Source: Chondrilla cf. caribensis
Taxonomy: Eukaryota; Porifera; Demospongiae; Chondrillida; Chondrillidae
NCBI GenBank assembly: GCA_964020155.1
Contig: OZ026549.1
Coordinates: 3,684,633-3,748,632 of the forward strand
Reading direction: 5' to 3'
DNA length: 64,000 bases
The position numbers were made by a program, and so were the translations under genes. Under the pieces are notes generated by a model. That model did no database searches. It was not told the DNA's origin and saw only the letters and a program-made list of their open reading frames with translations. This document shows, one piece after another, positions 23,288 to 34,591 of this stretch (position 1 is its first letter; the number at the start of each line of letters is the position of its first letter).

Positions 23288-26200
23288 ATGGATAGTCTAT
23301 TATGGAGTATTCAATATTACAACTTATGGCTGGTTTACGTACATTTGAAACATTTAATTTTGAATGATCTCAAACATGCAATAATTAAAGGTGATCTGAG
23401 CCTAATCACAACCTTATTAGATAGAGGTTGTCCTGTTAATGTTGTAGACAATAATGGTTTCACTCTGCTCCATTTTGCTGCCGAAGGTGGTCATGTAAAA
23501 GTGATAAGGGAGCTGGTTGATAGAGGTTGTAATGTGAATGCTGTCAAAAACAATGGATGCAGTCCCCTCCATGATGCTGCTAGTAATGGTAGGAAAGAAG
23601 CAGTTCTTGAATTGATTCATCTGGGATCAAACATGTCACTAGTTGCTGGTCCCTATGGGACCCCTCTCCATCAAGCAGTACTGAATGGTCATCTTGAGAC
23701 TGTTGTTGCCATGATAGATGAAGGTTGTTCGATAGATGCTGTGAACAGTGATGGTGAAACTCTGCTCCATTTTGCTGCCCAAGGTGGTCATGTAGAAGTG
23801 ATAAGGGAGCTAGTTGATAGAGGTTGTAATGTGAATGCTGTCGACAATAACAGATGTAGTCCCCTCCATGATGCTGCTAGTAATGGTAGAAAAGAAGCAG
23901 TCCTAGAATTTATACATCTAAAATCACACATGTCACTGGTTGCTGGTACCTATGGTACCCCTCTCCATCAAGCAGTACTGAATGGTCATCTTGAGACTGT
24001 TGTTGCCATGATAGATGAAGGTTGTCCGATAGATGCTGTAGACAGTAATGGTTCCACTCTGCTCCATGTTGCTGCCCAAGGTGGTCATGTAGAAGTGATA
24101 AGGGAGCTGGTTGATAGAGGATGTAATGTGAATGCTTTAAAAAATAACAGATGTAGTCCCCTCCATGATGCTGCTGGACATGGTAGAAAAAAAGCAGTCC
24201 TAGAATTGATTCATCTAAAATCAAACATGTCACTGGTTGCTGGTACCTATGGTACCCCTCTCCATCAAGCAGTACTGAATGGTCATCTTGAGACTGTTGT
24301 TGCCATGATAGAGGAAGGTTGTCAAATAGATGCTGTAAACAGTAATGGTTCCACTCTGCTTCATTCTGCTGCCCAAGGTGGTCATGTGGAAATGATAAGG
24401 GAGTTAGTTGATAGAGGTTGTAATGTGAATGCTGTCGAAAACAATGGATGCAGTCCCCTCCATGATGCTGCTAGTAATGGTAGAAAAGAAGCAGTTCTAG
24501 AATTGATTCATCTAGGATCAAACATGTCACTGGTTGCTGGTCCCCATGGTACCCCTCTCCATCAAGCAGTACTGAATGGTCATCTTGAGACTGTTGTTGC
24601 CATGATAGAGGAAGGTTGTCCAATATATGCTGTAGACAGTAATGGTAACACTCTGCTCCATTCTGCTGCCCAAGGTGGTCATGTAGAAGTGATAAGGGAG
24701 CTGGTTGATAGGGGTTGTGAAGTGAACGCTGTCGAAAATCATGGATGTAGTCCCCTCCATGCTGCTGCTAGTAAGGGTAGAAAAGAAGCAGTTCTGGAAT
24801 TGATACATCTAAAATCAAACATGTCGCTGGTTGCTGGTCCCTATGGTACCCCTCTCCATCAAGCAGTACTGAATGGTCATCTTGAGACTGTGGTTGCCAT
24901 GATAGAGGAAGGTTGTCAATCAAATGTTGTAGATAGTAATGGTGCAACACTTCTTCACTATGCAGCTGCCGGTGGGAATCTTAAAATTATTAGAGAAATA
25001 ATAAGAAGAGGGTGTAATGTTGTAGGTAGTCATACCTCAGAATTCATTAAAACTGATAATGAAGCTAACTGGTCTTTTGAATTGACACCTTTGGAGGTAG
25101 CTATCACATCCGGTGAGGGATGCCAATTAGGTCCTATGTGTACTGCAATGGGGTTGTTTGATGAAGCAGACGGCATGGACCAACATGACATATTGATGCC
25201 ACTTTGTGAAAGAGGCTTTGTCAATCAAAATAGACTGCTTTGCTTAGCTGCTATACCTGGAGACAGTCAATTTTTTGACAATTACATTTCATTTTCTGAG
25301 CAAATTGTCAGAGCCAACCATCACATTGATATGAAACTGTTTAAAAAGTACCTTTTGAATTTTATTCCTGAAGCATTTCCACATCAAGACTCATTTTCGC
25401 TGAATCCACTTTGTATTGCTTTATTTGCATTGCATTTCCATTCAACTGGGCGAAAACCTTTTTGGTATATTAATGAAAAATCAATGAACCACAGGCTGTT
25501 CATTGAAAGGCTAGTCTCTCATCCACTCTTCAAAAGCACTATAAATGATATTCTTCCTAATGGTCTACGACCTATTGACCTAGCTAGACAGTTTGGTTTA
25601 GGAGACATTGTGAAGGCACTGGAGAAGGCAGGTGGTCAACCAGGGTTATGGGGCATGCTGCCCAGGGAGATTGTAACCTCTCATTCATCAAATCTATCTA
25701 AAGCTTATAGTGCATTGCTTCCTATAGCCCAATCTGGTCCAATGGGTCTACAAACAGTTATCGACTTGTGCAAAGGGATTTATTGTCATTCCACAAACTC
25801 TAGTGGTATCTTGTCTGTTAAGCCAGATTTGGCAGATATCTCAAAACACGTGGTACCTGTAGTAGCTACCAAATGCTACCAAGTGGGGGTGTACCTGGGT
25901 ATTGAAAGTACTACTGTAGACATCGTTGAAAGGGATTATGCAAATAAGGGTTGTGAGGAGATTTGTCTGCGAATGTTTGATCGCTGGTTAAGAGTTGGTC
26001 CGGGAACAGGTGATAAGGAGAGGACGTGGAGGACAGTCCTTGTGGCAGTCAAGGAGGTAGCTGGAGTTGCAGTTTGTGAGGAAATAGAACAACAATTGCA
26101 CTACCAGGTAGGTATGTACCTAAGTATACGGTACATTTCGTAGAAAATCGTCCAGTGTACGGGCGTTGACCGACCGACCGATCGACCGACCGACTGACCG

Positions 26201-29200
26201 ACCGATCGACCGAATGGTGATTGATTGATCGTGTGACCAGTTACGTCATCGTATATTACGTACGTATGTACGTAAGCGTAAAATTATACGTGCGAACGGT
26301 GCGGAAACACGAATTTACTTGTGCGGCTAGAAAATGAGTCTAAAGAATACGTTCTTTGGCAGTTTGAGACTGTCTTTGAAGGCCTCGGAGAACGAAACAC
26401 GTACGTTTAAATTCTGTACCAGTTTTAGCAGCTTTCAAGTTCGATTACTTTAGGTTCTTCATACACACGTACGTATACAGTCCGCTATTGCTTTCTCGAT
26501 GCGAGTAGTTCTACGATTTTGCGGTATCTCTTCCCCATTCGTTCAAAATACAATATCCGTTGCTTAACGTAGTTCGAGTACGCCATCTTTTTCTCCAACA
26601 TTAAATTTTAACAGCATAGTAACGATTACATAATGATGACGCTTCAATTATCGCATTGCAAAGTGACGCCGCTGACTGACTGACTGACCGACCGACCGTT
26701 GACCGACTGCTGACTGACCGACTGACCGACCGACTACCGACTGGACGGTTTTCTACGAAAAGTACCGTACCATGGTGTACTGCTACTACATCTGTTATTT
26801 GTGTTTGCACAAATGTTGCAAAAGATTAATGAAAATTTCTTTCATCGTTTGTGCTGTTTAATATTTTATTGTTGATTCAGAGTGTAGCAAGCGAAATTGT
26901 TACCACTGGCAGACAACCCCACTATGGAAGTACCACACAGAGCATCAGTGATGGATTGTTCAGGGAAGGAGAACCAGTGGATGAAAAGACATCTGATACA
27001 GGTAATAATGCCAGTATTCCACAGGTTGTTTCTATATAATGTTAGTCGAGTACATACATACGTACCTATGTACATACGGTACTTTCAGTAAAAAACTGAA
27101 CGTACTAGGGGTTGCCTATGGATGAACGGACATGTAAAGTACAGTTTTCCTACGTGTTGACACCTATGTGGTACGTACGGGTTGTTAAGTTTCTAGAAAA
27201 AGTAATAATTGAAAGGAATGCAGACCTCAAGCACCCTTTCAAGTGTAAAAGAAATCCAGAAACCTTCTTTCGTGAGAAGAGTAATGTCCATTGGAAAGAT
27301 CCTACCCGTCAGAATCCCGCTCAGTTGATTCGAACTCATTTAAGGCAGAAACGAGCCATCGCCTGGCAAAAAAGTATCCGAAAGTGACAGCGGTGAGTCT
27401 AAAAGGCTCGAAAACTATGTAATTTCGAACATTCTGTGCTAATTCTCTGTTTTTGAAAGATTAGCACCCGAATTTGCTGGTATAAATTGGTCGAATAAGC
27501 CATTCTTGTTCTTTTCTTTTTACTGACTTCGTTAGCTATCTTCATTACTACTCCTAGTCTACTTGTTTTTTAGTGGATGTAATAATTTCATCTAATCTTA
27601 AATCATAGATGATAATATATATGTAAGCAGGCGTATGACAGATACGAAAGCTAAGTGGAATTCAGCCTGCTGGGAGAAAGGAGAAAAGCAAAAAACCGGC
27701 TACTGCGAGACACGAACCCAGGGTGTCTGACCAAAGCTGCCGTAAACCACTGAGCCATGAAGCCACCACAGAAACCAGCCTCCAAAATTCTCTTTCATAC
27801 TGCACCGGTGGTACTGCTAACTGCAGTCTCACACCGGCGAGACCACACAGCTGTGTGGATTTGCACAGGTTGATGTTCTTTTCTTTTTACTAACTTCGTT
27901 AGCTATCTTCATTACTACTCCTAGTCTACTCGGTTTTTTAGTGGGTGTAATCATTTCATCTAATCTTAAATCATAGATGATCATATACAGTGGCACTCAA
28001 AAGAAAGTTGCCATTTGCACAATAGTTTAAAATGGCGTCAAAGAGCCGTGTTTATTTTGTTGGCGAAAATACTACACAATATGAAAATTTACCTGCGAAA
28101 GAGATAAAAAAGGCAGCACTAACACAAATCAGCTGAGTATGTAGTTGCTATGAAACATAAAAAGGTAAATCATGTCGAAATTGAGTCTGCAAGACCGAAT
28201 TTGTATCGTTGTCTACTTCGAGCAGGGCGTTTCCCAACACCAGATTGCTGCTCAGCTGCATTGTAGCCACACAACAGTCCAGAAGGTGGTTCGCAAGTAC
28301 AAAAGTACAGGAAGCATTGAAGACCTTCCAAAGTCTGGTCGTCCTCAAGTACTTACAACACAAGAAAAGCGCATAGCTGTAAATTTATCAAAGAATGACT
28401 GTTTTCGTTTTGGAGACCAATTATGGCACTTCAGTATCAGCAGCCACCGTAAAGAGGACCCTAGTAAATGCTGGGATGCACGGACGTATTGCGAGGAGAA
28501 AGCCTTTCCTCAGCAGACTTAACCAAAAACGCAGACTGCAATTTGCTCTTCAGTGCAAAAATTGGTCGGTTGTAGATTGGTCCCAAATCATCTTCTCGGA
28601 TGAATCTAAATTCCAGCTCTACAAGAGTAATGGTCAAACATACGTGCGGAGAAGTGTGGGAGAGACGCTCGATCCAAAATGTGTTTGGCAGGCTGTCAAA
28701 CACGGAATAGGGCACGTTATGGTTTGGGGTACTTTTACTTTTTTGGGTGTATCAGAGCTCTCCACAATCAGCCATTGAATGAAAGCAGCAGACTACGTAC
28801 AGCTACTCGAGAACAGCCTTCTTCCGTTCTTAAATCGTTTTCCAGAAGGGGAGAAAATATTCCAACACGATAACGCACCGATTCACACAGCCAAACAAAC
28901 ATCTAAATTTTTCGAACAAGCTCAAATTTCTGTAATGGAATGGTTTCCACAATCTCCAGATCTAAATCCTATTGAACATTTATGGGACACAATCGACCGT
29001 ATGACAAGGCTATGTATGGCAGAGAGTAACAGTGGGACAAATTTGGAAAGCCTGTACCATTGTTTACAGGAATCATGGTCAAATGTTCCCCCTGATACGC
29101 TATTTAACTTATTACACTCTATGCCTAATAGAATTAATGCAGTTATTCAAGCAAGAGGTGGACACACTCCATATTGACCAGCATTTTTAGCCTTTTTTCT

Positions 29201-31686
29201 TTCATTTTAAATTTCAAAAATGATTATATATTCCAAAAGAGATATAATTCGTCCATTAATTTACTAACGCCTTCATCGTGCAACTGGCATTTTTTTGTAT
29301 TGGCAACTTTCTTTTGAGCGCCACTGTATATGTAAGCAGGCGTATGACAGATACGAAAGCTAAGTGGAATTTAGCCTGCTGGGAGAAAGGAGGCTGGCTT
29401 AAGAAACAATATTCGCTGTTCGACATAACCTGAGTATACCATTTTCCTTCGAGCCTCACTTAATAATGATTACATAAGTGTTAAAATTTATTTGACTGTC
29501 TGATCGACTGCTGACTGACCGGTGACTAAGCAAGGAATTCACAATTTCGTAAAAGGTATCTATGAGCGTTCTAGCAGTCATATTTCTTCGATTGTTTGTT
29601 AGTTGAGCTTCTCGTAGCTTACTCTCACTGTAGATCGGAGGGAAATGTCACACTTTGCATATACAACAAAATTTAGCAGTGCTAAAGTGTAAATTGACAT
29701 CGTAGCCCCATTGTAATTAGAGTTGTATCTTTTATCGTAATTTGATCGTAATAGGATTGCAATTTGATCTAGTAGAATCGTAAATTCATTGTAGCCAATC
29801 GTGATTCTATCGTAAAGTCATTGTAATGTAATTGTAATTTCACTGTCATTACATTACAATACGTCCAGTTTTCCGTAACATATACCGTATGTACATTTCC
29901 AGTGTCTGATTACTTATTCTGCTTTATAGTCACTGATTTGTGGCTTTTTTGGTATTTTATACTAATTTAGTATTGCATCACTAATGTAATGAGTGATGAT
30001 GTGATTAAATTGTTCATTCCATGCATTTCACATGTACTATTTTCTACAGATGTTAGGTCACCACTGAGTACCACAAGTAGTGGAGACATTGCTGGCTGTC
30101 AGCCTATAGCACCTATTCGTTCCTGGCAACATCCCACTGTGACTACACCCCCAAGCTCCACTGAATGTGAGTGATGTCTTGTTTGGTAGGTTCTGAATGT
30201 TGATGATTGTGTACTTGTGAGATGAATGATTCAGAGTGGGGGTGTTTATTGAAAAGTGTGTTCATTAACAAATGGTCTATTATCTCAATTATTCAGATTA
30301 GAATTAGTAGTAGGATGACATGTCAATTGACAAATTGTCCATTGTCTTCAGATTGTAAGATGAATGATTGAGAGTGGGTGTGTATTGTAAGATGTGTCAA
30401 GTACCAAATAGTCCATTGTCCTCAGATTGTGAGTTTCCCTCTCATTCTGACTCTACAGCTCGTGGTTTTGACTCTGAATCATTCATGAACAAGTTCAAGG
30501 AGGAATTCCTCAAATTTGTGGACTCTCATGCCATTGCATCACGACTGGAAATAGAGAATGTTATCTCAGAACGCACTGCTCATATCATGGAAAATAGTAG
30601 CAAAAGTGATGGAAATGAGAAGCTGTTTTTACATCTTCGAAGACAGGCTGACCCAAACAGCATCTATAAACTGTGTAAAGTGATGACAAGTAAAGATGGC
30701 TACCAAAACATGATAAGGCTGGGGCAGGATATGAAGAATTATTTGGATCTACTGACCAGTATGTACGATGTGTGTATGTACACATATGTTATGTACATTC
30801 AAAAGGGGTTGGTTTGGCTTACATACAGTCACTGTGGTAGGCCATATTTCTCAAGACTGCACAAAATGCCATGTAAACATTATGTTGTCAATAGTTTAAT
30901 TTTGTGTACGAAATTACATGTAAATGAGGAAAGGAAAGAACCCTTAATTTGAGTTGTATTATTCTCAATCCCAAATTAAACTCTTTCTTAATTGCTTAAC
31001 TAGGACTGATGTCAACTGAATTGGTGTTAAAGGTACCTAGATTCTCCCACTCAGTACAAGTAACCTTATTCCATTCAGACCAATCTATACATACTTTTTG
31101 ACTGACCTTCTGTATAATGATACCAAGGAATTGTCATGCATATATTTCTTCATGAAGACTCTTACCATTCTACCTATCACACTGATCTCTAAGTCTGAAG
31201 GTTTTACCAAAGGATGTCCAAATGACCCCTTCATACCTCACTATTATAGTATTGACATTCACGCACACAAAATCAGAGCAGCTTTTTCCTTGATTCTGCC
31301 ACATTAGCATGAGCAAGTACTGCACATTTGTAGATACATGTGTAATTCACAGTACAGCAATTTCTTGTTAATCTGCCACAACTATATTTGCCAAACCTTT
31401 TAATCCACCACAATTTCTCAGTACCAATATACGTAATGTACAAGTACCAATGAATATCCAGTTAATCTGCCAAACTCGTTAATCCACCATATTCTTTAAT
31501 ATACATTCTTTGAAAACTCATTGCGGCAGATTAACGAGTATTCACTGTATATCCTGTTGTTGATTTCCATATCCTTGAAAAGACAGATGCATGAAACCTT
31601 TTGAGGCAATAGTTTCTACCTTTCATGTCCAGTTTGTGTCACTCCAGCTCCTCTCTCTTCTGTGCATAGGACATCATCAGCATTAG
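23288..31686 (+). CDS. ANK2: ankyrin-repeat, Death-domain and CARD-like protein, five coding exons
   Basis: Exons: 23288-26107, 26881-27001, 30050-30166, 30426-30758, 31670-31686; 1135 residues; intron phases 0, 1, 1, 1. The ATG at 23288 follows an acceptor at 23255 and corresponds to the ANK1 start. It has 17 ankyrin repeats (five 99-residue triplets plus one at each end), the family-specific segment, a Death domain at about 846-940 (LADISK, LGIE, RMFDRWLRVG, TWRTVL) and a CARD-like exon at about 1020-1130 (FKEEFLKFVDSH, LFLHLRRQAD). The final exon is homologous to ANK1 but meets TAG after five codons (31684-31686), removing about 24 tail residues. Two introns are swollen by insertions (26129-26767; 27077-29887), yet splice signals and frame are intact. 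Probably a functional cytosolic adaptor paralogue. Confidence 0.85.
26129..26767. mobile_element. 639-bp MITE with GACC-satellite arms in ANK2 intron
   Basis: 28-bp terminal inverted repeats beginning CGGTAC(A/T)TTTCGTAGAAAA, with two mismatches, flanked by TA on both sides (26127-26128 and 26768-26769). Just inside each end is a GACC/GACT-rich satellite in mirrored orientation (26167-26215; 26675-26745). The ANK1 intron provides an empty-site paralogue (AAGTATAGCCATG near 4041). No transposase is encoded, so this is a non-autonomous TA-targeting element. Confidence 0.9.
27697..27767 (-). repeat. tRNA-like segment (SINE head)
   Basis: On the minus strand an A-box-like TGGCTCAGTGG (27758-27748) and a B-box-like GGGTTCGTGTC (27719-27709) have tRNA-like spacing. 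The T-arm pairing is poor (CTGGG against CTCGC), so a working tRNA is unlikely. A tRNA-derived SINE head is the better reading. Confidence 0.6.
27988..29326 (+). mobile_element. Tc1-type DNA transposon, 1339 bp
   Basis: Terminal inverted repeats CAGTGGC(A/G)CTCAAAAGAAAG match at both ends over at least 26 bp with one mismatch, flanked by TA (27986-27987 and 29327-29328). Size, TA target and the encoded transposase are typical of Tc1/mariner. The uninterrupted target is preserved in the neighbouring duplicate near 27620. Confidence 0.95.
28172..29177 (+). pseudogene. Tc1-type transposase, broken
   Basis: The N-terminus has a helix-turn-helix DNA-binding region (QDRICIVVYFEQG, HCSHTTVQKVVRKYK) and the GRPQ hook. 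The catalytic acid triad is present: D in FSDESKF, D in FQHDNAPIHTA, E in SPDLNPIEHLWD, with a 34-residue gap expected for DD34E. A +1 frameshift near 28395-28420 separates the DNA-binding part from the catalytic part. A TGA at 28776-28778 interrupts between STISH and MKAADY. About 335 codons in total, the usual length. The source copy is inactive but could be mobilised in trans by its near-perfect ends. Confidence 0.95.
31349..31549. mobile_element. MITE-like inverted-repeat element in ANK2 last intron
   Basis: The left end ACAGTACAGCAATTTCTTGT then TAATCTGCC, and the right end GGCAGATTAACGAG then ACTGT, are complementary with small gaps. Internal TTAATC(C/T)(A/G)CCA words recur. Confidence 0.55.
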
Positions 31687-31744
31687 AGAAGTGCCATCGA
31701 AGAACCATTAATCAAACAAAGGTGTACTGAGGGTATTGGCAATG

Positions 31745-32900
31745 ACCATCAAGACTATAACCTCATTCTAGAATATCATGTACCTTGGGACTGTACAAGG
31801 TCAACCTCCTTCAGTTACAAGAGATGTACTGAACGTGTGAGGGTCTTAGAGGGGAAGTCCCTTAGAGTAGGACACTATTTGGTGAATTTTGCCCCCTCCC
31901 CCCATTAAATGCATTATTGAAACTAATTATGGTTCATTGTACAAGTTGGAATATCACCTTCCTCACAACGACTGTTCCTTCAGGATACACAAACTGGCCT
32001 ACTTGCTTCCCACCTGATTATTATAGTTTCATTTCTATTCTGGCTTTATTTGAAAGGTTGTTATTTATTGCTATGTGAAAATGTTGTTATTGTTATCATC
32101 TTTATAAGCATTATATTTGCTCTAGTTGATTATCATCACTAGAGTTTTTATTACTGTCATAATTATTTTATTATGTGTTGTCCTTGTTTTGTTTATTATT
32201 TATTGATGTATATTTCATGCAATTTTATTGCATTAAAATGTGTAAATATAATTTATTTGTATATTATTAATTTTGTTACATAATTTATTATAATGATTAT
32301 GATGTTATGACTATGTAAAGTGGCATGCTCATATAGAATTTAGATATAGATACAGATATATTATATAGATAGAATTCTAATTAATAATTACGTAGGATTT
32401 AAGAATGAGTTGTATATGTAATAAGTAATAGAACACTTGCAATCAAGGGTAGGGATAATTGCAAATGATCATCAGATGAACAGGCAACCAATTGCAATTG
32501 GAATGAGTGAACCATTCCATATTTATTATATACTGTATATATATAATATACAGATATACAGAGAAATAATTATACAAGCTTTAAGTGATGATGTGTGGTG
32601 GTGATATAAGTAATGATATAAATGAAATAATTATTACACACATTTACAATTAAATAAAATACATGTTACATATTCAAATATTATATACATACATAATACA
32701 TTTACATAATGATGCAACTATATGATATATGAAATACATATTTATAATTAAATAAATTACACATGAATTGAGCATATATGTACATATACACATATTTTAC
32801 AAATTAAATATAATAAATATAATATGTAATATATATAAATTTACAATTATAACAGAGAAAAAGAAACAAGGAAAAAATGTTGAAAATAACCACTATCATG

Positions 32901-32939
<39 letters not shown>

Positions 32940-33126
32940 TATATAACATGGTAGTGGTTCTCATGCAGACTATTCTACATTTCCCTCCCAATAAGTATAC
33001 TTTGTGGAGTATATATTTATTTTCATTTGATTGTTTGTATGTTATATAATAATTTTATAATGTAATACAATACAGTATCCAATATTATATATAAAATATT
33101 ACATAGATAATGATTATATCAATACA
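31745..33126. other. ANK2 3' flank, AT-rich
   Basis: 31745-32050 is shared with the ANK1 flank. 32900-32957 is a hairpin around a (TA)n core with arms ACCACTATCATGTTATAT and its near complement. 32945-33090 matches 7231-7380. No gene. Confidence 0.6.
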
Positions 33127-33771
33127 TTGTCATTACATAATATTGCCATCCGAGTTGTCATCGGCCTCAGAGTGGGTGCCCCAATATGCTTACCCCACAC
33201 CTGCGGCTCATGTGGAAAGCCAACAGACAAATTTGGCCACCATGGCTTGAGCTGTCGGTCAAGTCAGGGGAGAATTCCCCGCCATCAAATGCTGAATGAC
33301 ATCATCCACCGCTCACTGGCCCCATCCAACATCTCCAGCCGCCTAGAACCATCTGGCCTTTACAGAGCTGATGGAAAATGGCCTGATGGTGTCACCCTTA
33401 TCCCTTGGTCTGATGGGAAATTCCTGGTGTGGGATGCCACATGCGTGGACACATTCTGTGACTCCCACATATCCACTTCTGCCAGGGAGGCCGGAAGTGC
33501 TGCAGCCCTTGCTGAGAGAGATAAGTCAAGAAAATACTCACATCTTGACAGGTCTTACCTGTTTCAACCAATTGCTGTGGAAACCTGTGGGTTATTGGGT
33601 CCAGATTCCTTGCACTTCTTGTGTGATCTTGGCTGTAGATTGAAGTCCTCTACCGGAGAGCCACAGTCATTCACCTACATGTTACAGCGACTCTCCGTGA
33701 CAATCCAGTTGGGGAACACTTCATCTGTACTGGGCACTTCAGAACAGCCAAGCCTCCAATGTATTGATTGA
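33127..33771 (+). pseudogene. Retroelement C-terminal domain with Cys/His knuckle and PD-x15-D
   Basis: Open for 214 codons: RVVIGLRVGAPICLPHTCGS, then CGKP, HHGLSC, PRHQMLNDIIHRSLA, WPDGVTLIPWSDGKF, then LVWDATCVDTF, AREAGSAAAL, QPIAVETCG and QRLSVTIQLGN. The same order is found at 8340-8930. The nuclease-like reading of PD-x15-D is inference. No start codon context or upstream reverse transcriptase is attached (the ORF begins where AT-rich DNA ends), so this is a 5'-truncated insertion whose frame happens to be intact. Confidence 0.7.
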
Positions 33772-34018
33772 ATTAATCAAATATTTACCATTACTATTAT
33801 TTATTATTTATTATTATTATTATTGTTGGTGTTATTGTTGTCGTTATTGTTATTAGCCATGTATATATATATAGTTCCCTATACTTCTTCCAATTTCTCT
33901 TATCATTATTATTATCTCTTATTACCATAATGACTTTAATTTTTTTCCACTTATAATAATAACAATAACAATAATCATCAACATCATCATCATCATCATT
34001 ATATTTTATTTGTCTTAC

Positions 34019-34061
<43 letters not shown>

Positions 34062-34480
34062 GTAGTAGTAGTAATATTACTAATGTTATTGCATTTATTA
34101 AATACAGATTGGGAATGCCACCTCGGTGCTAGGGATCCTTCCCATAGTAGACAGTGATTACTGTCCCCTTGATTAGTCATGCATGCACATTTATATTTAT
34201 TGTCTTATGTATAATTATTGTAATTATTATTATTATTATTATATTTATTTTATTTATTTGTAAAATAGGTGTATATGCATAATTTATGTGTATTTTATTC
34301 AATTGTATAAATATATGTTTAATAATTATTGTTGTTATATCATTACTTATCATTATTTTTATATCACCACCTGTACATCATCATCATCATCATGATAATA
34401 ATAATAACAATAACAATAGTACTAATACTAATACTACTAATAATAGTACAATGTAATTAGTGAAGAAATGATATTTGGAA
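33772..34480. other. Trinucleotide-rich intergenic DNA
   Basis: Several ATT/AAT/CAT runs (for example 34019-34065 and 34378-34395). No gene. Confidence 0.8.
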
Positions 34481-34591
34481 TGAGCAGATCATGCCCACAT
34501 GTCATAAGAACAGGACAATCTCAACATTAATTTTACAGTGGGATCTGCTGTAGATGGTTGCATTACCTATATATTCCAATTGTTTGCCTAT

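Larger units (their letters stand above)
27506..29410. repeat. Tandem duplication split by the Tc1 insertion
   Basis: Unit 1 (27506-27680) and unit 2 (27870-27987 continuing at 29327-29395) share TTCTTTTCTTTTTACT, CATTACTACTCCTAGTCTACT, AATCTTAAATCATAGATGAT and GTAAGCAGGCGTATGACAG. The period is about 364 bp. Unit 2 was the Tc1 target; unit 1 preserves the uninterrupted site. Confidence 0.8.
27077..29887. mobile_element. Composite insertion in ANK2 intron, possible second MITE-family element
   Basis: The left border TACGGTACTTTCAGTAAAA and the right border (complement TACGGTATATGTTACGGAAA) are an imperfect inverted pair related to the ends of the 26129 element, with TA outside both. The interior holds an open stretch at 27112-27387 of unknown nature, a tandem duplication, a tRNA-like segment and a complete Tc1-type insertion. 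The outer element is inferred from its ends only. Confidence 0.45.

Noticed and set aside
26160..26745. CRISPR-like array in the GACC repeats
   Set aside because: Short 4-bp satellite without spacers, in an animal genome, inside a MITE.
27697..27767. A functional tRNA gene
   Set aside because: T-arm pairing is poor and there is no good acceptor stem match at the 3' side.
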